Assembly (NCBI GenBank): GCA_015066225.1
Contig: SVOT01000002.1
Span: 340,219-404,218, forward strand
Direction: 5' to 3'
DNA: 64,000 nt
Origin: Oscillospiraceae bacterium
GTDB taxonomy: Bacteria > Bacillota > Clostridia > Oscillospirales > Acutalibacteraceae
In this document: positions 17,610-26,106 of the stretch, one piece after another
Position numbering within the stretch: the stretch's first letter is position 1
How the letters are laid out: the number at the start of each line of letters is the position of its first letter
Translations under genes and position numbers: made by a program
Notes under the pieces: generated by a model
What the model was told of the DNA's origin: nothing
What the model saw: the letters and a program-made list of their open reading frames with translations, nothing else
The model's database searches: none

Positions 17610-17638
17610 TTTACTTTATCACGCTAAAGTGCTAAAAT
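17610..17638 (+). promoter_or_regulatory. Promoter with overlapping operator half-sites, amino-acid ABC importer
   Basis: TTTACT (17610-17615), 17-bp spacer, TAAAAT (17633-17638). CGCTAAAGTG (17622-17631), identical to the half-site at 17519-17528, fills the spacer just upstream of the -10, and CACTTTA (17607-17613) overlaps the -35. A repressor bound here would block RNA polymerase. AGGTG/CACCT (17654-17667) can pair next to the ribosome site. Confidence 0.55.
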
Positions 17639-17683
17639 AACCACACAAAATAAAAGGTGAGTTCACCTATGGAGGAAAATATT

Positions 17684-18481
17684 ATGAAAAAAGTATTAGC
17701 TATTGTAATGAGCCTTGTTCTCGTTGCAGGTATCGTTCTTGCTTTCACCGCTTGCGGCGAAGAAAAGAAGATTGTTGTTGCAGAAGCAGGTTCAGCAGGC
17801 GAAAGCGTAATGAATGAAGACGAGTATTTCGCAGATTATGAAAAGACTCCCGTTGACACACAGTCAAAGGCTCTTATGGAGGTTTCTGCAGGCACAGCTG
17901 ATATGGCAGTTATCGACTACGTTATGTCTATCGGTTCAATCGGTGAAGGCACAGACTTCGCAAACCTTAAACTCGTTGAAGATGCCAAATTCTCCCCCGA
18001 AGAGTACGGTATCGCATTCAGAAAAGGTTCTGATGCTGTTAACTACGTAAACAAAGCAATCAAAGAGCTCAAAGCTGACGGCACCCTTGAAGATATCGCA
18101 AAGGATTACAAGCTTCAGGATCAGCTTCTCGGTGATGCTGACTACGAAGAAGTAAAGGCTAAAGAATCCGATTGGGAATATATCAAAGACAAGGGCACAC
18201 TTGTTGTTGGTATCACATACTTTGCTCCCATGAACTACGAGGATGAAAACGGCGAGCTTACAGGCTTCGAAACAGAGTTTGCAAAAGCAGTTGCAGCAAA
18301 GCTTGGTGTTAAGGTTAAATTCCAGGTTATTGACTGGAACTCAAAAGAAACAGAGCTTGCAGGTAAAAACATCGACTGCATCTGGAATGGTATGACAATC
18401 ACTCCCGAAAGACAGGAGAATATGCAGATTTCCATTCCCTATATGAAAAATGAGCAGGCAGTTGTTGTTAAAGCTGACTGA
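17684..18481 (+). CDS. Amino-acid ABC transporter substrate-binding lipoprotein, circularly permuted
   Basis: The 265-residue family 3 binding protein has a lipoprotein signal (lipobox FTAC, Cys24). The lobes are in swapped order. Residues about 28-146 are what is normally lobe 2 and the C-terminus (VVAEAGSAGE, GTADMAVIDYVM, EYGIAFRKGSD, ELKADGTLEDIA). Residues about 160-265 are the normal N-terminal lobe (DKGTLVVGITYFAPMNYEDE, GFETEFAKAVAAKLGV, WNGMTITPERQENM). The protein ends at QAVVVKAD, where canonical proteins cross into lobe 2. The ATG at 17684 has GGAGG 8 bp upstream. It is the first gene of a three-gene importer operon. It should capture a polar amino acid such as glutamine or glutamate. 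Confidence 0.88.
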   Translation: MKKVLAIVMSLVLVAGIVLAFTACGEEKKIVVAEAGSAGESVMNEDEYFADYEKTPVDTQSKALMEVSAGTADMAVIDYVMSIGSIGEGTDFANLKLVEDAKFSPEEYGIAFRKGSDAVNYVNKAIKELKADGTLEDIAKDYKLQDQLLGDADYEEVKAKESDWEYIKDKGTLVVGITYFAPMNYEDENGELTGFETEFAKAVAAKLGVKVKFQVIDWNSKETELAGKNIDCIWNGMTITPERQENMQISIPYMKNEQAVVVKAD

Positions 18482-18499
18482 TTTTCAGGAGTAAATTAA

Positions 18500-19144
18500 A
18501 TGTCTTTTGCTGAAGTTAGCCTTGAGTTACTCGAAGGCTTTTACCAAAACTGTTATTTATTCGGAGCAACGCTGCTCTTTGCTTTACCGTTGGGTCTTGT
18601 TATTTCCATGGGCTCAATGTCAAAGCTCAAAATATTAAAGGTTATAACAAAAGCATTTGTCTGGGTCATCAGAGGTACACCTCTGATGCTCCAGCTTTTT
18701 GTGGTGTTTTACGTTCCCGGTCTTCTGTTCGGCACACCGATGAAATCACGTATGACAGCCGCACTTCTCGCTTTTGTTATCAACTATGCCGCATATTTTT
18801 CTGAGATTTACAGGGGCGGTATCGAGTCCATCCCCAAAGGTCAGTACGAAGCGGGTCAAGTGCTTGGTATGACAAAAACGCAGATTTTCTTCAAGGTTGT
18901 TCTTATGCAGGTTGTGAAGAGAATTCTTCCGCCTATGAGCAACGAAATAATAACACTTGTTAAGGATACCTCTCTTGCAAGAGTTATTGCAGTTTCCGAG
19001 ATACTTATGCAGGCAACTGATTTCTCGAGCAAGGGTATTATATGGCCGTTGTTCTATACCGCTGTGTTCTTCCTTGTGTTCTGCGGCGTTCTTACATTGC
19101 TTTTCAATTTCATTGAGAAGAAATTTGATTATTACAAAAACTAA
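18500..19144 (+). CDS. Polar amino-acid ABC transporter permease
   Basis: This 214-residue membrane protein belongs to the HisM/GlnP permease family. It has about five transmembrane segments, the family opening region with [15 protein letters not shown], and the EAA loop [22 protein letters not shown] followed by [18 protein letters not shown]. It forms the homodimeric or heterodimeric channel that passes the amino acid delivered by the upstream lipoprotein. It lies 18 bp after the binding-protein gene and 20 bp before the ATPase. Confidence 0.93.
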   Translation: MSFAEVSLELLEGFYQNCYLFGATLLFALPLGLVISMGSMSKLKILKVITKAFVWVIRGTPLMLQLFVVFYVPGLLFGTPMKSRMTAALLAFVINYAAYFSEIYRGGIESIPKGQYEAGQVLGMTKTQIFFKVVLMQVVKRILPPMSNEIITLVKDTSLARVIAVSEILMQATDFSSKGIIWPLFYTAVFFLVFCGVLTLLFNFIEKKFDYYKN

Positions 19145-19164
19145 GGTCGGAGGGAGCTTTTAAA

Positions 19165-19944
19165 ATGTCTGTGCTTGTTGTAAAAGATTTGAAAAAAAGC
19201 TTCGGAAAGACCGAGGTTTTAAAGGGTGTTTCGTTCACCCTTGAAGAGGGCGAGGTTCTCAGCATTATCGGCTCATCCGGTAGCGGTAAAACCACAATTC
19301 TTCGTTGCATAAACCAGCTTGAAACACCTGACAAGGGCTTTATTTCTGTTGCTGATAAAGTGTTTTTCAATGGAGTGATCGGTAAAGACAGTGCTGAAGA
19401 AAAACGTCGTCGACAGCTTCTTGTTGGTCTTGTTTTTCAGGATTTTCACCTTTTCCCCCAATACAACGTTTTGAAAAACGTTACACTTGCGGCGGAGCTT
19501 CTTGCTGCTGAGGAGAAGGACTATAAAGAGAACAAAAAGCAGATTCACGAAGAGATAGAGGCAAAAGCCAAGGAATTGCTTGCAAAGGTCGGTCTTTCAG
19601 AGAAGCTTGCAAACTATCCCTGCGAGCTTTCAGGCGGCCAGAAACAGCGTGTTTCTATTGCAAGAGCATTGATGCTTGAGCCTAAGGTTTTGTTCTTTGA
19701 TGAGCCAACGTCTGCCCTTGACCCTGAGCTTACGGGTGAAATTCTCAAGGTTATTAAAAGCCTTGCGGAAGAAAAAATAACAATGGTAATTGTTACCCAT
19801 GAAATGTCCTTTGCAAAAGCCGTTTCCACAAAGGTTATTTTTATGGATAATGGCGTTATTGCGGAAGAGGGCACACCCGAAGAGGTTTTCGACAACCCCA
19901 AATCGGAAAGAACAAAGGCTTTTATCTCAAAATTTTCTGATTAA
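19165..19944 (+). CDS. Polar amino-acid ABC transporter ATP-binding protein
   Basis: The 259-residue ATPase has Walker [10 protein letters not shown] (36-44), Q-loop [10 protein letters not shown], signature [15 protein letters not shown], Walker [15 protein letters not shown] and the switch His in VTHEMSF. These are the marks of GlnQ/HisP-type subunits. It powers import through the upstream permease. Slightly longer than usual because of an insertion of charged residues ([20 protein letters not shown]) before the signature. A ribosome site GGAGGG precedes the ATG. A terminator follows directly. Confidence 0.94.
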   Translation: MSVLVVKDLKKSFGKTEVLKGVSFTLEEGEVLSIIGSSGSGKTTILRCINQLETPDKGFISVADKVFFNGVIGKDSAEEKRRRQLLVGLVFQDFHLFPQYNVLKNVTLAAELLAAEEKDYKENKKQIHEEIEAKAKELLAKVGLSEKLANYPCELSGGQKQRVSIARALMLEPKVLFFDEPTSALDPELTGEILKVIKSLAEEKITMVIVTHEMSFAKAVSTKVIFMDNGVIAEEGTPEEVFDNPKSERTKAFISKFSD

Positions 19945-19952
19945 ATTATAGA

Positions 19953-19994
19953 AAATTCCCGATTGACCTTGTGTCAATCGGGAATTTGTTTTTT
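19953..19994 (+). terminator. Intrinsic terminator of the amino-acid importer operon
   Basis: A 15-bp stem AAATTCCCGATTGAC (19953-19967) / GTCAATCGGGAATTT (19973-19987), loop CTTGT, followed by GTTTTTTAA. Confidence 0.92.
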
Positions 19995-20144
19995 AACAAA
20001 AACGCGTTAAATGCATAGTATGTATAGAAAGATTCGCGTAAAGTGGGGGCGGTGGTTAAGAAAAACTGAGCTTAACCCGCAGAGTAGCCAAACCTTTGAA
20101 TGATTTCTCGTTCTGCCTTTTCGCTTTATATAGATTTTTCTGTG
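19995..20144. other. Unassigned intergenic segment with a small hairpin
   Basis: No open frame is convincing. GGTTAAG (20054-20060) / CTTAACC (20071-20077) can pair, extended by GCG/CGC with a 2-nt bulge, within a locally GC-richer stretch. It might be a small RNA ahead of the terminator at 20145, but I recognise no known RNA family. Confidence 0.25.
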
Positions 20145-20184
20145 AAAACACCCTGAACAACCAATGTTGCTCAGGGTGTTTTTT
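20145..20184. terminator. Bidirectional intrinsic terminator
   Basis: Stem AACACCCTGA (20147-20156) / TCAGGGTGTT (20171-20180), flanked by A4 and T6. It ends the minus-strand mfd/mtnN operon and any plus-strand transcript of the preceding gap. Confidence 0.88.
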
Positions 20185-20860
20185 AAAGCTTTTTAAGAAC
20201 GTTAAGAACGATGTCTGAAAATGCGGTAACGTCTGTTTTTACAGAGGTGGTGTAGTCTTCAACACCAACATCGTCAGCGCTGTCGGATATTTTTCTTATG
20301 CTCACAAAGGGTACATCGAGAAGGTAGCAAACAGCACCGAGGGCGCCACTTTCCATATCAAAAGCATTTATGCCGAAAATCTCTTTGTATTTCTGACCAA
20401 GCTCTTTATCGGTAAGGAAAAAATCACCTGTGCCAAGCTTTCCGTGCTTGAAGCCTTCAACCGAGCAGGCGGCTTTGTGAAGCGCATTGTCGCATTTGTA
20501 TATGTAATCATCCTGACCGGGCTTCTGACCGGGGAGTCTGCCGATGGGGGTCAGGTCAAAGTCACATTCAACACAGGAATCTGAAACAAGAATATCGCCC
20601 TTGAAGACGCCCGAAACTGCACCACTCCAGCCGGTGTTGATTACACCGTCAAATTTATCATAGTTAAGAGCGAGCGATGCACCCATAGCCGCATTAACCT
20701 TGCCTATGCCGAAACACACGGCGGTGCATTGGTGGTTGTTGTATGAAAAATCAAAGGCGGGCATATGCTTGATTTTATATTCTTTTTCAACAATGTCGCC
20801 AAGACTGTTTTTGCAGGGGTCAAATTCATCGATGTCAGCAATAAGAATAAGATATTTCAT
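20183..20860 (-). CDS. mtnN: 5'-methylthioadenosine/S-adenosylhomocysteine nucleosidase-like protein
   Basis: The 225-residue protein has the purine nucleoside phosphorylase (PNP/UDP) fold. It has GIGKVNAAMGASL (ribose/purine side), INTGWSGAV, GDFFLTDKE, AFDMESGALGAVCYLLDVPF (the catalytic-base region, usually DMExxA) and KISDSAD with the conserved Asp near the C-terminus. MTAN enzymes hydrolyse MTA and SAH to adenine and the thioribosyl product. The FDMESGA and SDSAD motifs support nucleosidase rather than phosphorylase activity. It is the last gene of the minus-strand operon, 1 bp after the TSCPD gene. Confidence 0.85.
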   Translation of the reverse strand: MKYLILIADIDEFDPCKNSLGDIVEKEYKIKHMPAFDFSYNNHQCTAVCFGIGKVNAAMGASLALNYDKFDGVINTGWSGAVSGVFKGDILVSDSCVECDFDLTPIGRLPGQKPGQDDYIYKCDNALHKAACSVEGFKHGKLGTGDFFLTDKELGQKYKEIFGINAFDMESGALGAVCYLLDVPFVSIRKISDSADDVGVEDYTTSVKTDVTAFSDIVLNVLKKL

Positions 20861-20861
20861 A

Positions 20862-21119
20862 TTATTTATCCTCGCTTTCGAGTGCGTTTTTTAGTGCGAT
20901 TGCAAGCTGATCGGGGCAGGAAGTGGATTTAAAGCCACATCGGATTCCCGAAACTGCATTTATGATTTCTTCTGCCGGTTTGCCCTCGCAAAGTGCGGCA
21001 ATTCCCTGAAGATTACCGTGGCAGCCGCCTGTGAATTTAACATTTTTTACGATGCCGTCTTCAATATCAAAGGTAAGGCTTCTTGAACAAACACCTTGGG
21101 GTCTGAAATTATACGTCAT
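20862..21119 (-). CDS. TSCPD domain protein (TIGR03905 family)
   Basis: This 85-residue protein carries TSCPD near the C-terminus and four or five conserved cysteines (GVCSRS, GGCHGN, LCEGK, IRCGFKSTSCPDQ). It is the small stand-alone form of a domain found at the end of some ribonucleotide reductases, where it binds metal or DNA. Role unknown. The ATG has GGAGG 9 bp upstream and overlaps the end of mfd by 11 bp. Confidence 0.88.
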   Translation of the reverse strand: MTYNFRPQGVCSRSLTFDIEDGIVKNVKFTGGCHGNLQGIAALCEGKPAEEIINAVSGIRCGFKSTSCPDQLAIALKNALESEDK

Positions 21120-24100
21120 TTTTTATTTCCTCCGTGTTATTGTTTTGTGCTAACAGCCCGAATGCCTCCTCAAGAGTGTCGAGGGCGGTCTGTCGGGGCG
21201 CTTTTTTTAGTGTGATATATGGCTTAGGACCCGTGGAAACAAGAATTCTGCCACGCATACCTTTAACAAGCACGGCAACCTTTTCCATATCAATCTTTTC
21301 AACGTAAAGCAAAAGGCTGTTGCTGTTCTGCTTTATTTCATATACTCCTGCCGCTGATGCGGAATTTCTGAGAAGTGAAATACGCACAAGGCCCGAAACG
21401 CTTTCGGGTGGTTCGCCGAAACGGTCAATGAATTCATCAATAACGTCCATTGAATCCTCGCGGGATTTTATATCTGCTATTCTGCGATACATAGAAAGGC
21501 GTTGTGGCAGGCTTTCTATGTATGCTTCGGGAATATATGCATCAATGGTTATGTCAATAAGACATTCCTTGGGGGTTGTGGCGGGGAGCTCGCCCTTTTC
21601 TTCAAGCACAGCCTCCTGCAGAAGCTTCATATACATGTCGTAGCCGACAGACTCCATATGACCGTGCTGTTCAGCACCGAGAAGGTTGCCTGCACCCCTG
21701 ATTTCAAGGTCACGCATGGCAATTTTGAAGCCCGAGCCGAATTCGGTGTATTCGCGTATAGCCGTCAGACGCTTTGTGGCAATTTCTGAAAGGGCGGATT
21801 TCGGCGGGAAGGTAAGGTATGCAAAGCCACGCCTTGCGGACCTGCCCACTCTGCCTCGTATCTGGTGAAGCTGTGCAAGCCCGAGACGGTCTGCATTTTC
21901 AATAATCAGCGTGTTGGCGTTGGGTACGTCCACGCCTGTTTCAATTATTGTTGTGCAAACAAGAATATCTATTTCGCCGTCAAGCAGGCTTCGCCACACC
22001 TCTGAAAGCTCATCCTCACTCATTTTGCCGTGACCGATACCGATGTTGGCATCGGGGAGCCATTCCTTGAGTGTTGCGGCTGTTTTTTCAATTGTTTCAA
22101 CCTTGTTGTGCAGGTAATATACCTGCCCGCCGCGGCGCAGCTCCTTTGATATAGCCTCTGCAATAACAGACCAATCGTGTTGCAGAACATAGGTCTGAAC
22201 GGGGAATCTGTCCTGTGGGGCTTCTTCAATAACTGACATATCACGTATGCCCGACATCGCCATATTCATAGTTCTGGGAATGGGGGTTGCTGAAAGTGTG
22301 AGGCAGTCAACCTTTGGGTAAAGCTCCTTGAGCTTTTCTTTCTGGCCAACACCGAAGCGTTGCTCCTCGTCAACTATTATAAGACCAAGGTCCTTGAATT
22401 TTATATCCTTTGAAATAAGTCGGTGAGTTCCCACGATTATGTCGATGGAGCCACGTTTAAGGTCTTTTATTATTTTAGTCTGCTCTTTGGCTGTTCTGAA
22501 GCGTGAGAGCATTTGTGCTTCTATGGGGAAGCCCTCAAATCGTCTGATTATTGTGTTGTAATGCTGAAGAGCAAGAATGGTTGTGGGCACAAGAATTGCA
22601 CATTGCTTGCCGTCGGCAATACATTTGAATGCCGCCCTTAACGCAACCTCGGTTTTGCCGAAGCCCACATCACCGCACAGGAGTCTGTCCATAGGTACGG
22701 ATTTTTCCATATCACGCTTTATTTCGTTGATGGTGCGCAGCTGGTCGTCGGTTTCCTCGTATTCAAAACGGCGCTCAAAGTCGTTCTGCATATCAATATC
22801 GGGCGAGAAAGCGTGACCTTGAAGTGAAAGACGCTGCGAATAGAGCTTTATTAATTCCTTTGCCATATTTTTGGCAGAGGTTTTAACACGTTGCTTGAGC
22901 TTTTCCCAATCGTGACCGCCAAGGTGCGAAAGCTTCAGCGTTTTTGTTTCTTCACGGGGGCCGATGTATTTTGTTACAAGGTCAAGCTGGGTTACCGGTA
23001 CGTATAAAGCACCGCCCTTGGCATAGAGAATGTGTATATAATCCTTTACGTGGCCGCTTGCCTCGATTTTTTTTATTCCGTTGAAAACACCGATACCGTG
23101 AACGGAGTGAACAACGTAATCACCCTTTGAAAGCTCCTCAAGGCTTTGTATTGCATTTGCCGCCTTGTAGTTCTTTTTACGTTTTTGCTTTGAAAGCGTT
23201 CGTTGACCCTTTGAATATGAAAAAATATCAAAGCCTTCCGATGGGAAGAAATAGCCCGATGATAAGCTGCCCGGCAGTACGTTGACCGTTTTTGTGAGAA
23301 ATTCTTTTGGCAGAACGGGGCAGAAAAGCGCTTTAATATCTTCGTTTTCAAGCGCCTCTGCAAGAGCGTAGGCGGCTTTCTGAGTTCCTGCAAAAATGAT
23401 GCAGGTTTTATTTTTGCTTAAAGCGGGCCGTAAATCGTCTGTTAGCGTTTCAAGGGAGCCGTTCCACATCGGATTTTGCTGAACGCTGAATGTAAAAAGT
23501 GCTTTTACGGGTGTGTCAAAGCTACCGCGTGCAAGGTTATCTGTGTAAATTGCGTTACGCTTTTCGTAAATGTTAAGAAGCTCTGGGAATGTAAGAGAAA
23601 ATCTGTCGAGCCCTTTAGAAAGCACGCCGTTTTCAAACTGCGCCTTGAGTTCCTGTTGAAAAAGCTTTGATGAGCTCTGAACTTTTTCTTTTACAGATGA
23701 TGTTTCGCTTATGAAAAGCAAAGCCTCACCGCAATAGTCGAAAATTGCTTCGGGGGTGCTATATGCAAGTGAAAGGTATTTGTCAACGGATTGCAGCTTG
23801 ATTCCAGAGCCGAGATATTCGCAATCCTTTAAAAGAAGCTCCTTTGCCTTCCGTGAGCCTTTGCCCGAAAGGTTTTTAGCGTGCTCCTCAATTTTTTCTT
23901 TTAAATCCTGCTCACTGTCAAAAAGAATCTCGGTTGCGGGAACAATTTCGCAATGTTCAAGGGCATCAACACGCCTTTGGGTTGAAACGTCAAAGGTCGA
24001 AACCGTGTCAACCTCGTCACCCCAAAGCTCGATTCTTATGGGGTATTCACTTTCGGCAGGAAAGAAATCAACAATACCGCCCCTTATTGCAAATTGTCCC

Positions 24101-24615
24101 GCACCCTCAACTGAATCCGTTCTTTTAAAGCCTGCGGCGGTAAGGTGACGTGAAAGGGCTTGTGTTGAGATTTCATCACCGGGGCAGATTTTTCTGATGC
24201 GTCTTGAAAGCTCATCGCGGGGAATAGTGAGCTGTAAGGCGGCTTCTGCCGAGCAAGCAATTACAGAATAATCGTTTTTGAGAATCTTGCAAAGAACCCG
24301 AAGCCTTAACTGCTCGTATTCACGGGATTGACCTTGTGAAGAGTCAAATGAAAAATCTCTTGCGGGGTAGAAAAGTGCTTTGTCGGTATTGCCGAAGAAT
24401 TCGTTGATGTCGGCTGTGAATTTTCTTGCAGAGGCTTCGTCGGGCAACACAACAAGCGCCTTGCGGGATAAATCCTCACAAAGCGAGTGAACAACGTGGG
24501 CTTTTGCTGCACCGGGCAAGCCGATTAAACCAACAGCACCCTTTTGTGCTCTGATATTTTGCACCGCATCATTGTACGGGGCACAGCTTCTCAGAAGTGT
24601 TGCAAAACAGGACAT
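21109..24615 (-). CDS. mfd: Transcription-repair coupling factor Mfd
   Basis: The 1168-residue protein has the full Mfd layout: an N-terminal UvrB-like region (about 1-290, FYPARDFSFD, GQFAIRGGIVDFFP), the CarD-like RNA polymerase-interaction domain (about 490-560, GDYVVHSVHGIGVFNGI), and a RecG-like helicase with Walker A GDVGFGKTE, the DEEQRFG motif II and SATPIPRT. After these come HQIRGRVGRS and the C-terminal TRCF domain (ECLIDITIDAYIPEAYI). It removes RNA polymerase stalled at lesions and recruits UvrA. The length is normal. It begins 7 bp after pth, as in many Firmicutes. Confidence 0.97.
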   Translation of the reverse strand: MSCFATLLRSCAPYNDAVQNIRAQKGAVGLIGLPGAAKAHVVHSLCEDLSRKALVVLPDEASARKFTADINEFFGNTDKALFYPARDFSFDSSQGQSREYEQLRLRVLCKILKNDYSVIACSAEAALQLTIPRDELSRRIRKICPGDEISTQALSRHLTAAGFKRTDSVEGAGQFAIRGGIVDFFPAESEYPIRIELWGDEVDTVSTFDVSTQRRVDALEHCEIVPATEILFDSEQDLKEKIEEHAKNLSGKGSRKAKELLLKDCEYLGSGIKLQSVDKYLSLAYSTPEAIFDYCGEALLFISETSSVKEKVQSSSKLFQQELKAQFENGVLSKGLDRFSLTFPELLNIYEKRNAIYTDNLARGSFDTPVKALFTFSVQQNPMWNGSLETLTDDLRPALSKNKTCIIFAGTQKAAYALAEALENEDIKALFCPVLPKEFLTKTVNVLPGSLSSGYFFPSEGFDIFSYSKGQRTLSKQKRKKNYKAANAIQSLEELSKGDYVVHSVHGIGVFNGIKKIEASGHVKDYIHILYAKGGALYVPVTQLDLVTKYIGPREETKTLKLSHLGGHDWEKLKQRVKTSAKNMAKELIKLYSQRLSLQGHAFSPDIDMQNDFERRFEYEETDDQLRTINEIKRDMEKSVPMDRLLCGDVGFGKTEVALRAAFKCIADGKQCAILVPTTILALQHYNTIIRRFEGFPIEAQMLSRFRTAKEQTKIIKDLKRGSIDIIVGTHRLISKDIKFKDLGLIIVDEEQRFGVGQKEKLKELYPKVDCLTLSATPIPRTMNMAMSGIRDMSVIEEAPQDRFPVQTYVLQHDWSVIAEAISKELRRGGQVYYLHNKVETIEKTAATLKEWLPDANIGIGHGKMSEDELSEVWRSLLDGEIDILVCTTIIETGVDVPNANTLIIENADRLGLAQLHQIRGRVGRSARRGFAYLTFPPKSALSEIATKRLTAIREYTEFGSGFKIAMRDLEIRGAGNLLGAEQHGHMESVGYDMYMKLLQEAVLEEKGELPATTPKECLIDITIDAYIPEAYIESLPQRLSMYRRIADIKSREDSMDVIDEFIDRFGEPPESVSGLVRISLLRNSASAAGVYEIKQNSNSLLLYVEKIDMEKVAVLVKGMRGRILVSTGPKPYITLKKAPRQTALDTLEEAFGLLAQNNNTEEIKNDV

Positions 24616-24622
24616 AAAAACC

Positions 24623-25225
24623 TCAGGAGTTGAATTTTGACATTGCGCCGTCGATGTCGCCGTTTATTATGTACTCGAGGGCATCGCAGGCATCGGAAAT
24701 AGCGTCACGCATAGGGGGTATATCTTTTTTTGGAATATTTGCAAGCACCCAGTCTGCAAGGTCGTAATCGGGGTGGGGCTTTGCACCGACACCAAGCTTG
24801 ATTCTCGGGAAGCTTTCACTGCCGAGGTGGCTGATGATGCTTTTTATTCCGTTGTGACCGCCGGCGCTTCCCTTTCTTCTGATGCGGAGCTTGCCGGGGT
24901 CAAGAGAGATATCGTCGTAGATAACAATGATGTTTTCTGGTGGTATTTTGTAGAATGATGCACACTCAGCAACGGCTGTGCCGCTGTTGTTCATCATTGT
25001 CTGGGGCTTCATCACAAGAACACGCTTGTTGCCTATTTTTGTGTCGCCGATAAGGGCGTGAAATTTCAGCTTTTTTACAGAAAAGCCCAGCTTATCCTCA
25101 AGATAAGTTACGCACAGAAAGCCCGCGTTGTGGCGGGTTGTTTCGTATTTTGCGCCCGGGTTTCCCAAGCCCACAATAAGGTATTCGTAGGTTGAAGAGC
25201 TGTCTTTTTTGAATTTGTTGAACAT
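24623..25225 (-). CDS. pth: Peptidyl-tRNA hydrolase
   Basis: This 200-residue protein has an N-terminal YLIVGLGNPGAKYETTRHNAG containing the conserved Asn and the catalytic His of Pth. VMKPQTMMNNSG, IVIYDDISLDPGKLRIRRKGSAGGHNGIKSI and FPRIKLGVG follow. It frees tRNA from peptidyl-tRNAs released early from ribosomes. It has about 15 extra residues at the N-terminus; an internal start is not obvious. It lies between the GlmU-like gene (12 bp) and mfd (7 bp), the standard glmU-pth-mfd neighbourhood. Confidence 0.95.
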   Translation of the reverse strand: MFNKFKKDSSSTYEYLIVGLGNPGAKYETTRHNAGFLCVTYLEDKLGFSVKKLKFHALIGDTKIGNKRVLVMKPQTMMNNSGTAVAECASFYKIPPENIIVIYDDISLDPGKLRIRRKGSAGGHNGIKSIISHLGSESFPRIKLGVGAKPHPDYDLADWVLANIPKKDIPPMRDAISDACDALEYIINGDIDGAMSKFNS

Positions 25226-25237
25226 TTTAAAATTCCT

Positions 25238-25924
25238 TTATTTTTTGTGTTGTCTTTCGTATGGCTTTTTTATATTGACCCAATCGTTTTTTACAGTCTG
25301 CCTTGATCTTGCAAGTGCAAGTGCATTATCCGGCACGTCTTCGGTTATCGTGCTTCCTGCGGCGGTGAAGGCGTTTTCGCCAACGGTTACGGGGGCAACA
25401 AGGTTTGTGTTGCAGCCGATGAATGCACCGTCCTTGACAACGGTCCGGAACTTGTTTTTGCCGTCGTAGTTGACTGTTACGCAACCGCAACCGAAGTTTA
25501 CGTCCTTGCCGACGTCGGAGTCGCCGATATAAAGCAGATGGGGGAGCTTTGAGCCCTCGTCAACGGTTGAATTTTTAACCTCAACAAAATTGCCTATGTG
25601 GACGTTGTCTGCAATTTGCGAATTCGGGCGGATGTGAACAAAGGGCCCGCTTGTTACACCGCTACCCACAACTGAATTGTAGCACTGGGTGTTATTTAGC
25701 TTTGTGTTTTCTCCCACGGTTGAATCGCTGATGTAGGAGTTTGGACCGATGACACAGCCTTTGCCGATGGTGCATTTACCGAGAATAATTGTTCCGGGGA
25801 GGATAAGGGTTCCTTTTTCGATTGTTGAAGACGGTTCAATTATTATTCCGTCAAAGCAGGGTATGCTGACTCCGTTTTCAACAAGGGCAGTGAGTATTTC
25901 AAGTCGTTCGGTATTGTTTATCAT
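25238..25924 (-). CDS. Stand-alone GlmU-type acetyltransferase (left-handed beta-helix) domain
   Basis: The 228-residue protein is made of hexapeptide repeats from about residue 20. It matches the C-terminal half of GlmU: VHIRPNSQIADN, GNFVEVKNS, KLPHLLYIGDSDVG, VTVNYDGKNKFRTVV and GAFIGCNTNLVAPVTVG. The residues that in GlmU are the catalytic His (PHL), the substrate-binding Arg (IRP), Lys (EVKN) and Tyr (LYIGD) are all kept. The N-terminal uridylyltransferase domain is absent. It should acetylate glucosamine 1-phosphate with acetyl-CoA. The ATG at 25924 is 7 bp after GAGGAG; an upstream GTG would cover that site. It heads the pth-mfd operon, where full-length glmU often sits. Confidence 0.82.
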   Translation of the reverse strand: MINNTERLEILTALVENGVSIPCFDGIIIEPSSTIEKGTLILPGTIILGKCTIGKGCVIGPNSYISDSTVGENTKLNNTQCYNSVVGSGVTSGPFVHIRPNSQIADNVHIGNFVEVKNSTVDEGSKLPHLLYIGDSDVGKDVNFGCGCVTVNYDGKNKFRTVVKDGAFIGCNTNLVAPVTVGENAFTAAGSTITEDVPDNALALARSRQTVKNDWVNIKKPYERQHKK

Positions 25925-26049
25925 AAAAAATCTCCTCACGATTAATTATTTCACCAACTAAATATACTATCATATTTTATAATATTTTTCAAGTTGGGTT
26001 GCTATGATGGTTATTCTCGCATTTGTTACGCTATTATCCCAAAAAAATG

Positions 26050-26078
26050 TTGATTTGTTCACGTTGGGGGTGTATAAT
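26050..26078 (+). promoter_or_regulatory. Sigma-A promoter of the sensor kinase operon
   Basis: TTGATT (26050-26055), 17-bp spacer, TATAAT (26073-26078), 28 bp before the TTG start. Confidence 0.75.
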
Positions 26079-26106
26079 TGACAGTGGATAAAAAGGAGGG
26101 GTGAGC

